64,000 nt of DNA from Brachymonas denitrificans. Lineage in GTDB: Bacteria > Pseudomonadota > Gammaproteobacteria > Burkholderiales > Burkholderiaceae_C. The position numbers were made by a program, and so were the translations under genes. The notes beneath the pieces were generated by a model. The model had not been told where the DNA came from. It was given only the letters and a program-made list of their open reading frames with translations, and did not search any database. Where the stretch lies: the NCBI RefSeq assembly GCF_907163135.1, contig NZ_CAJQUA010000001.1, forward strand, positions 325,001-389,000, in the 5' to 3' direction. Below, piece after piece: positions 59,636 through 64,000 of this stretch; within the stretch, counting starts at the first letter, position 1; every line of letters starts with the position of its first letter.

Positions 59636-60059
59636 ATGTCTGCTCGTGCATTGGCTCTCTTGCTGGCTCTGGTGCCACCAATGGTGTTGGCCGCATCCCC
59701 CACCCCTGCGCCTGCGCAGGTGGCCGCTGTGGCACGTGAACCGCCGCGGCCTGGTGGTGCTGGGCTTTCCGTCCAACGACTTTTTGCAGGAAAAAAGCGA
59801 CAACAAAGAGATTGCCGAGTTTTGCTACAACACCTATGGCGTGATCTTTCCGATGTTTGCGCGCTCTGCCGTGCGTGGCTCGGATGCCAACCCGTTCTAC
59901 AAGCAACTGGCGCAAATTACGGGCAAGGTTCCGTCCTGGAACTTCAACAAATACCTGATTGACCGCTCTGGGCGTTCGGTGACCCACTACGCCAGCACGG
60001 TCGAGCCTGACAACAAGGCATTTGTGGAGCAGCTGGAAAAGCTGCTTGCCACGCCCTGA
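59636..60059 (+). pseudogene. Glutathione peroxidase pseudogene
   Basis: The ATG at 59636 starts an intact signal peptide (MSARALALLLALVPPMVLAA). Around 59700-59735 the frame changes, and in another frame the C-terminal two thirds of a glutathione peroxidase follow (RGLVVLGFPSNDF; EIAEFCYNTYGVIFPMFA; WNFNKYLIDRSGR). The roughly 50 residues that should lie between, including the catalytic Cys/Sec motif (NTAS-C-GFT type) are absent. Deletion plus frameshift means no functional enzyme can be made. Confidence 0.85.
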
Positions 60060-60117
60060 CGAAGGGCAAGCTGCGGCGCTGGGCGTGCGGTGCCGCTTGA
60101 AGTGTGACGTTCTTTCG

Positions 60118-61020
60118 CTATTTTTTTTGCAGCAGCTGCGCCAGCGCCCCCGATAGCTCGGGGTAGCGCCAGACAAAGCCCGCTGCCTGGGCGCGCTGTG
60201 GCACCAGGCGCTGGCCGCCCAGCAGCAGCACCGACATCTCGCCCAGCGCCAGGCGCAGCGCCCAGGCGGGCGCGGGCAGCAGCGCGGGGCGATGCAGGGT
60301 GCGCGCCAGGGTGCGGGTGAAGTCGGCATTGCGCACCGCTTCGGGTGCGCAGGCGTTGAAGGGGCCGCTGGCGTCCTGGTGCTGCAGCAGGTAGTCGATC
60401 AGCGCCACCTGGTCGTCCAGGTGAATCCAGGGCATCCATTGCTGGCCGCTGCCCAGCCGGCCGCCCAGGCCCAGGCGAAACGGTGGCAGCAACCGCGCCA
60501 GCATGCCGCCCTGCGCGGCCAGCACCGGCGCGGTGCGCAGCAGCGCGACGCGCACACCCCATTGGCGCGCCCGCTCGGCCTCTTGTTCCCAGGCCACGCA
60601 CAGACGGCTGCCAAAGTCGGTGTTGCCGGGGGCGCTGTCTTCGGACAGCCATTGCTCGCCGCCGTCGCCATACCAGCCCACGGCCGAGCCCGAAAGCAGC
60701 ACGCGCGGCGGCACGGTCTGCCGGCCTATCCAGTCCACCAGGCTGCGCGTCAAGTCCACGCGGCTGCGCCACAGCAGGGCCTGGCGCGCCTGGGTCCAGG
60801 GGCGATCGGCTATGGGGGCGCCGGCCAGGTTGACCACAGCGTCCATTGGTGGGCCGGCGTCCAGTTCTTGCAACTGCGCAATGCCGCGCGCGCCGCTGCA
60901 CAGCGCGCGCACCTGCTGGGGGCTGCGGCTCCAGACGCAGAGGGCGTGCCCCTGCCGGCTCCAGTGCTGGCACAGCGCGCGGCCAATCAGGCCCGTGCCG
61001 CCGGTAAGTAGGATGCGCAT
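60118..61020 (-). CDS. TIGR01777 family epimerase (SDR a11)
   Basis: A 300-residue extended short-chain dehydrogenase-like protein of the TIGR01777/YfcH family. The N-terminus MRILLTGGTGLIGRALC carries the NAD(P) motif, then NLAGAPIADRPW, SGSAVGWYGDGG and the C-terminal DUF1731-like part (GEMSVLLLGGQRLVPQRAQAAGFVWRYP). Reaction unknown. AAGGAG lies eight bases before ATG 61020. It is the last gene of the five-gene light-linked operon, 37 bp after the SDR. In other bacteria it also accompanies photolyase genes. Confidence 0.9.
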   Translation of the reverse strand: MRILLTGGTGLIGRALCQHWSRQGHALCVWSRSPQQVRALCSGARGIAQLQELDAGPPMDAVVNLAGAPIADRPWTQARQALLWRSRVDLTRSLVDWIGRQTVPPRVLLSGSAVGWYGDGGEQWLSEDSAPGNTDFGSRLCVAWEQEAERARQWGVRVALLRTAPVLAAQGGMLARLLPPFRLGLGGRLGSGQQWMPWIHLDDQVALIDYLLQHQDASGPFNACAPEAVRNADFTRTLARTLHRPALLPAPAWALRLALGEMSVLLLGGQRLVPQRAQAAGFVWRYPELSGALAQLLQKK

Positions 61021-61057
61021 GGTGGCATCTCCTTTCGTCAATGTGTTGATGGCCCCG

Positions 61058-61756
61058 TCACCAAGGCAGGCGCTGGCCGTCGTAGGCCCAGAAGCCGCCG
61101 CTGTCCTCTGGGGTCAGGTGGTCGAGCACCGCCAGTAAGTCGCACGCCGCATCCTGCGCGGGCCGCCCGATCTGCGCGCCGCGAAACGGGGCCGACAGGG
61201 CCGAATCCACCGTGCCTGGGTGCAGCGCCGCCAGCACGCACTGCGGGTGGGTGCGGTCCAACTCGATGGCGGCGGTCTTCACCACCATGTTCAGCGCGGA
61301 CTTGGACGCGCGGTAGCTGACCCAGCCGCCCAGGCGGTTGTCGCCAATGCTGCCCACCTTGGCCGATAGCACGGCGAAAAGGCTGCGCTCGTCGCGCGCC
61401 AGTTGCGGGGCGAAGTGCGCCAGCGCTAGCGCCGGGCCGATGGTGTTGATGGCGAAGCTGGCGGCCATGTGGTCGGCCTGGAGTTCGGCAAGTCGTTTCT
61501 CAGGGTTGCCGGTGGGGCCCTGCAGCATGCCGGTGGCCACCAGCACCAGATGCCAGGGCCCTTCGGCGTGCAGGGCCTGGGCTGCGGCAGCGATGCTGCC
61601 GGGCGCACCAAAGTCCAGCGCAGGTGTGCTGCCGCGCGCCAGCGTGCGCACCGCGGCGCAGCGCGGGTCGGTGCGCAATTGCGCGGCCATTGCGCCGCCA
61701 ATGGCGCCGGTGGCGCCCAGCACCAGGGCGCGGTAACCGTCGGGCAGGGATTGCAT
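61058..61756 (-). CDS. Short-chain dehydrogenase/reductase (C-factor type)
   Basis: A 232-residue SDR. The coenzyme motif LVLGATGAIGGAM is at residues 11-23, and the catalytic Ser-Tyr-Lys are in VLSAKVGS, SYRASK. The C-terminus (ALHPGTVDSALSAPF) resembles C-signal (CsgA)-like SDRs often found next to photolyase genes in proteobacteria. Substrate unknown. It is 17 bp after the photolyase-like gene. Confidence 0.9.
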   Translation of the reverse strand: MQSLPDGYRALVLGATGAIGGAMAAQLRTDPRCAAVRTLARGSTPALDFGAPGSIAAAAQALHAEGPWHLVLVATGMLQGPTGNPEKRLAELQADHMAASFAINTIGPALALAHFAPQLARDERSLFAVLSAKVGSIGDNRLGGWVSYRASKSALNMVVKTAAIELDRTHPQCVLAALHPGTVDSALSAPFRGAQIGRPAQDAACDLLAVLDHLTPEDSGGFWAYDGQRLPW

Positions 61757-61773
61757 GGCGGTAGGGCCTTTCG

Positions 61774-62856
61774 TCAAAGGGTTTCCAGCCGCTGGCGCAG
61801 CTGCGTGGCCTGCGCGCGCAGGGCGGTTTGCTGGGGCTCGTCCATCTTCTGCCACTGGCGGTACACCAGGGCCAGGCGCGGGTTGCCTTGCAGCGCCGGG
61901 GCGTGGCGCGCAAAAAAGTCCCAGTATAGGGCGTTGAAGGGGCAGGCGCGCGCGCCGGTCTTTTGCTTGGGGTCGTAGGCGCAGCCCCGGCAATAGTCGC
62001 CCATGCGCTGCAGGTAGGCGGCGCTGCTCACGTAGGGCTTGGTGGCGATCACGCCGCCATCGGCGCGCTGGCTCATGCCCAGGGTGTTGGGCAGTTCCAC
62101 CCACTCAAAGGCGTCGATGTAAATGCCCAGGTACCAGCGGTGCAGCGCCTGCGGCTCCAGCCCGGCGAGCAGCGCGAAATTGCCAATCACCATCAGCCGC
62201 TGGATATGGTGCGCGTGCGCTGTCTGCAGCGACTGGGTGATGGCCAGGTGCAGGCAGCGCATGCGTGTGTCGCCGCTCCAGAACCAGTGCGGCAGCGGCT
62301 GGTGGTGGCCCAGCGCGTTGTGCGCGTCGTAACCCGGCATGTGCGCCCAGTAGATGCCGCGCACGTATTCGCGCCAGCCCAGAATCTGGCGCACGAACCC
62401 CTCCACCGCGGCCAGCGGGGCCTGGCCGCTGCGCCACGCACCCTCGGCGCGCTGCAGCACCTCCAGCGGGTGCAGCATCTTCACTTGCCAGCCCACGCAG
62501 TGCTGGCGGCACCAGCGCGCCACGGCCAGGTCGCGGGCGTAGGTGTGGGCGTTGCCGGTTTCTTCGTGCGAGGCCAGGCGCGCAAAGGGCTGCAGCGCAT
62601 GCAGGTGCGCCAGCACCTCGGGCACCTCGCCCACGGCCAGCTGCAGCGTGGCGCCACAGGTGCGCAATTGCAGGGCCAGGTCGCGCAGGCTTTCGCGCAG
62701 AAAACCGTAGTGCTGCAGCGCGCAGTCGGGCTGCGCCCACAGGCTGGGCTCCAGCACGTACAGGCACAGCACCGGGCCCTGGCGCGCGGCGTGGATCAGC
62801 GGCGCGTGGTCATGCACGCGCAGGTCGCGTTTGAACCAGACGACGGTGTAGGCCAT
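61774..62856 (-). CDS. Chimeric photolyase-like protein: class I N-terminus joined to FeS-BCP C-terminus
   Basis: A 360-residue protein, much shorter than the 450-520 residues of normal photolyases. Residues 1-125 match the antenna-chromophore domain of class I CPD photolyases (VVWFKRDLRVHDHAPL; SHEETGNAHTYARD). From about 130 to the end it matches the C-terminal FAD domain of iron-sulfur bacterial photolyases (FeS-BCP): WREYVRGIYWAHMPGY, MVIGNFALLAGL, WVELPNTLGMSQ. The four likely 4Fe-4S cysteines are present (RMRCLHL; YCRGC; RACPFN). The rest of the class I enzyme and the first half of the FeS-BCP enzyme are missing. The frame is open through the join, so a protein can be made, but its activity is uncertain. 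Confidence 0.82.
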   Translation of the reverse strand: MAYTVVWFKRDLRVHDHAPLIHAARQGPVLCLYVLEPSLWAQPDCALQHYGFLRESLRDLALQLRTCGATLQLAVGEVPEVLAHLHALQPFARLASHEETGNAHTYARDLAVARWCRQHCVGWQVKMLHPLEVLQRAEGAWRSGQAPLAAVEGFVRQILGWREYVRGIYWAHMPGYDAHNALGHHQPLPHWFWSGDTRMRCLHLAITQSLQTAHAHHIQRLMVIGNFALLAGLEPQALHRWYLGIYIDAFEWVELPNTLGMSQRADGGVIATKPYVSSAAYLQRMGDYCRGCAYDPKQKTGARACPFNALYWDFFARHAPALQGNPRLALVYRQWQKMDEPQQTALRAQATQLRQRLETL

Positions 62857-62895
62857 GGTGCGCTTGCCTGGGGTGGGGGCCGATGCGTGGGGCGG

Positions 62896-63498
62896 TCAGT
62901 GCGCCGGGTCCTGGCGCTCGTGCGTGACCCAGATGAGCGCGGCGGTATCGACCCCCAGCGCGCGCGCCTGGGCGACGATGGCGTTTTGCTGTGCCGGGGC
63001 GATGTGCTTGTCGCGCGCCAGAATCCAGGCGTAACCCGTATCAGGCCCCACGACCAGGGCCCAGCGGTAGTCCGGGTCCAGCGCGGCGACGTGGTAGCCG
63101 CCGTAGAACGGCCCGAAGAACGACACCTTGAGCGACGCCGTGGTGGGCGCGCCGGTGAACAGGGCTTTGCCCACGGCTTCGCGCCACTGGCCGCTGGCCG
63201 GGGCATAGCCGCGGTTGACCACGCGCACGCTGCCGTCGGCCTGCGCGGTATAGGTGGCGGACACATCGGTCATGCCGCGCTCAAAGGCGTGATCCAGGCG
63301 CGCCAGCTCATACCAGCGGCCCTGGTAGCGCTGCATGTCAAACGGCGTCACGGCGGTCACGCCCTGCGGCGGGCGGGTGCTGGCGCAGCCCGCCAGCAGC
63401 AGGACAGTGCCGGCCAGCAGCAGGGCCAGCAGTGCCAGGCGATGGCGATGCTGGCGCGATGGGCGGGCGCTACGCAGGGTGCGGGCGGCGGTGTGCAT
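62896..63498 (-). CDS. Lipocalin lipoprotein (Blc type)
   Basis: A 200-residue outer-membrane lipoprotein. A long signal sequence (LALLALLLAGTVLLLAGC) ends in a lipobox, followed by the lipocalin signature DMQRYQGRWYELARLD (G-x-W) and the later YAWILARDK. Blc-type lipocalins bind lipids or lysophospholipids. In Comamonadaceae and others it frequently lies in light-regulated photolyase clusters. It is 18 bp after the MerR/B12 gene and 39 bp before the photolyase-like gene. Confidence 0.92.
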   Translation of the reverse strand: MHTAARTLRSARPSRQHRHRLALLALLLAGTVLLLAGCASTRPPQGVTAVTPFDMQRYQGRWYELARLDHAFERGMTDVSATYTAQADGSVRVVNRGYAPASGQWREAVGKALFTGAPTTASLKVSFFGPFYGGYHVAALDPDYRWALVVGPDTGYAWILARDKHIAPAQQNAIVAQARALGVDTAALIWVTHERQDPAH

Positions 63499-63516
63499 AC
63501 AAAGTCCTCCAGTGGT

Positions 63517-64000
63517 TCATTGGCCGCGGCGCCACTGCGCCACCAGCGGTTGCAGGGCAGGCAGCTGCGCCACGGCGCTAACGCCTGCCAGCGGCCGCTG
63601 GTACAGCGCGGTGCAGGCGCCACCCACCCACAGCGCGGTGGCGGGGGGCAGTTGCGCGCGCAGCTCGCGCAGGCTGGCCTGCACCAGGGCGGGTTTGTGC
63701 ACGTTGCTGAAGCTCAGGGCCACCACGTCGGCGCGGTGGGCCCGCGCGGCCTGCGCAATGTCGGTCAGCGGCGTTTGCGTGCCCAGCGACACGCAGGTGC
63801 AGCCCTCCAGCGCCAACAGGGCTTCCACCATCAGCAGGCCCAGGCTGTGCTGCTCTTGCGGCAGCGTGGTCAGCAGCACCTTGGGGCCCAGCGGCACGGG
63901 CTGCGGCGCCAGCGTGGAAATGGCATGGCGCAGCACGCCGGTGATGACCTCGGTGTACAGGTGCTCCTCGTAAATCTCGAAGCGGCCCTGCGCCCAGGCG
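63517..64000 (-). CDS. MerR-family B12-dependent light sensor (LitR/CarH type), C-terminal part
   Basis: The gene enters from beyond the window; about 160 C-terminal residues are seen. They contain the four-helix cap and the cobalamin-binding domain (PQEQHSLGLLMVEALLAL with the E-x-x-H-x-x-G-type cobalamin histidine; CVSLGTQTP). The cap carries W-x9-EH (W in AWAQGRFEIYEEH), the signature of adenosylcobalamin photoreceptors such as CarH and LitR. The MerR-type DNA-binding domain should lie upstream, outside the window. In the dark such proteins repress; light breaks the Co-C bond and releases DNA. It heads the operon. Confidence 0.85.
   Translation of the reverse strand, partial: AWAQGRFEIYEEHLYTEVITGVLRHAISTLAPQPVPLGPKVLLTTLPQEQHSLGLLMVEALLALEGCTCVSLGTQTPLTDIAQAARAHRADVVALSFSNVHKPALVQASLRELRAQLPPATALWVGGACTALYQRPLAGVSAVAQLPALQPLVAQWRRGQ

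Overview
The window is a GC-rich chromosomal segment of a betaproteobacterium of the order Burkholderiales, most likely family Comamonadaceae. The grounds are the supraoperon gyrA - serC - pheA - tyrA - aroA/cmk - rpsA with aroA and cmk fused into one gene, the ssrA tag peptide ANDERFALAA, and the general gene content. These are sequence-level impressions; no database search was possible.

Layout. 1-9,020 (minus strand): gyrA, a DUF2059 exported protein, serC, pheA, tyrA, aroA-cmk and the start of rpsA, an aromatic/serine biosynthesis block running into ribosomal protein S1. 9,283-13,457 (plus): an OmpA-like protein with a strong terminator, ubiG, gph and two unrecognised exported proteins. 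13,520-13,982: ssrA (tmRNA) with promoter and terminator. 13,983-15,938: remnant of an element that entered next to ssrA (an N-terminally truncated serine recombinase, its HTH partner, a decayed second copy of the partner's 3' end, one unknown ORF). 15,981-19,524: a DMT transporter, an iron-type alcohol dehydrogenase and a cardiolipin-synthase-like protein. 19,773-24,949 (minus): sulfate/thiosulfate ABC importer with two binding proteins, one of them a lipoprotein. 25,085-30,644: xth, folA, cytochrome c', a DMT transporter, thyA and an FAD-linked oxidase. 30,725-46,365: a SulP permease, membrane proteins, metY with a coupled hydrolase, a CBS protein, ggt, an rRNA-methylase-like protein, radC, slpA-ispH-serS and a tRNA-Ser(CGA). 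46,428-49,975: a small coiled-coil membrane protein and a divergent two-component pair whose start codons overlap.

50,102-57,314 holds the most unusual intact genes: an Ala/Pro/Lys-repeat exported protein, a 1,358-residue Pls/PosA-type NRPS-like membrane synthetase (the family of epsilon-poly-lysine synthetase), a polyphosphate kinase 2 preceded by a good PhoB box, and a thiolase with a terminator.

57,492-60,059 is a mobile-element scar: a P4-type tyrosine integrase, a truncated DUF1016/YhcG nuclease gene carrying two 25-bp in-frame palindromes, about 400 bp without a recognisable gene, and a glutathione peroxidase pseudogene that has lost its active site. 60,118-64,000 (minus) is a closely packed five-gene operon: a MerR/B12 regulator with the W-x9-EH signature of CarH/LitR photoreceptors, a lipocalin lipoprotein, a photolyase-like protein, an SDR and a TIGR01777 epimerase. 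The photolyase-like protein appears to be a chimera: a class I photolyase N-terminus joined to the C-terminal half of an iron-sulfur (FeS-BCP) photolyase.
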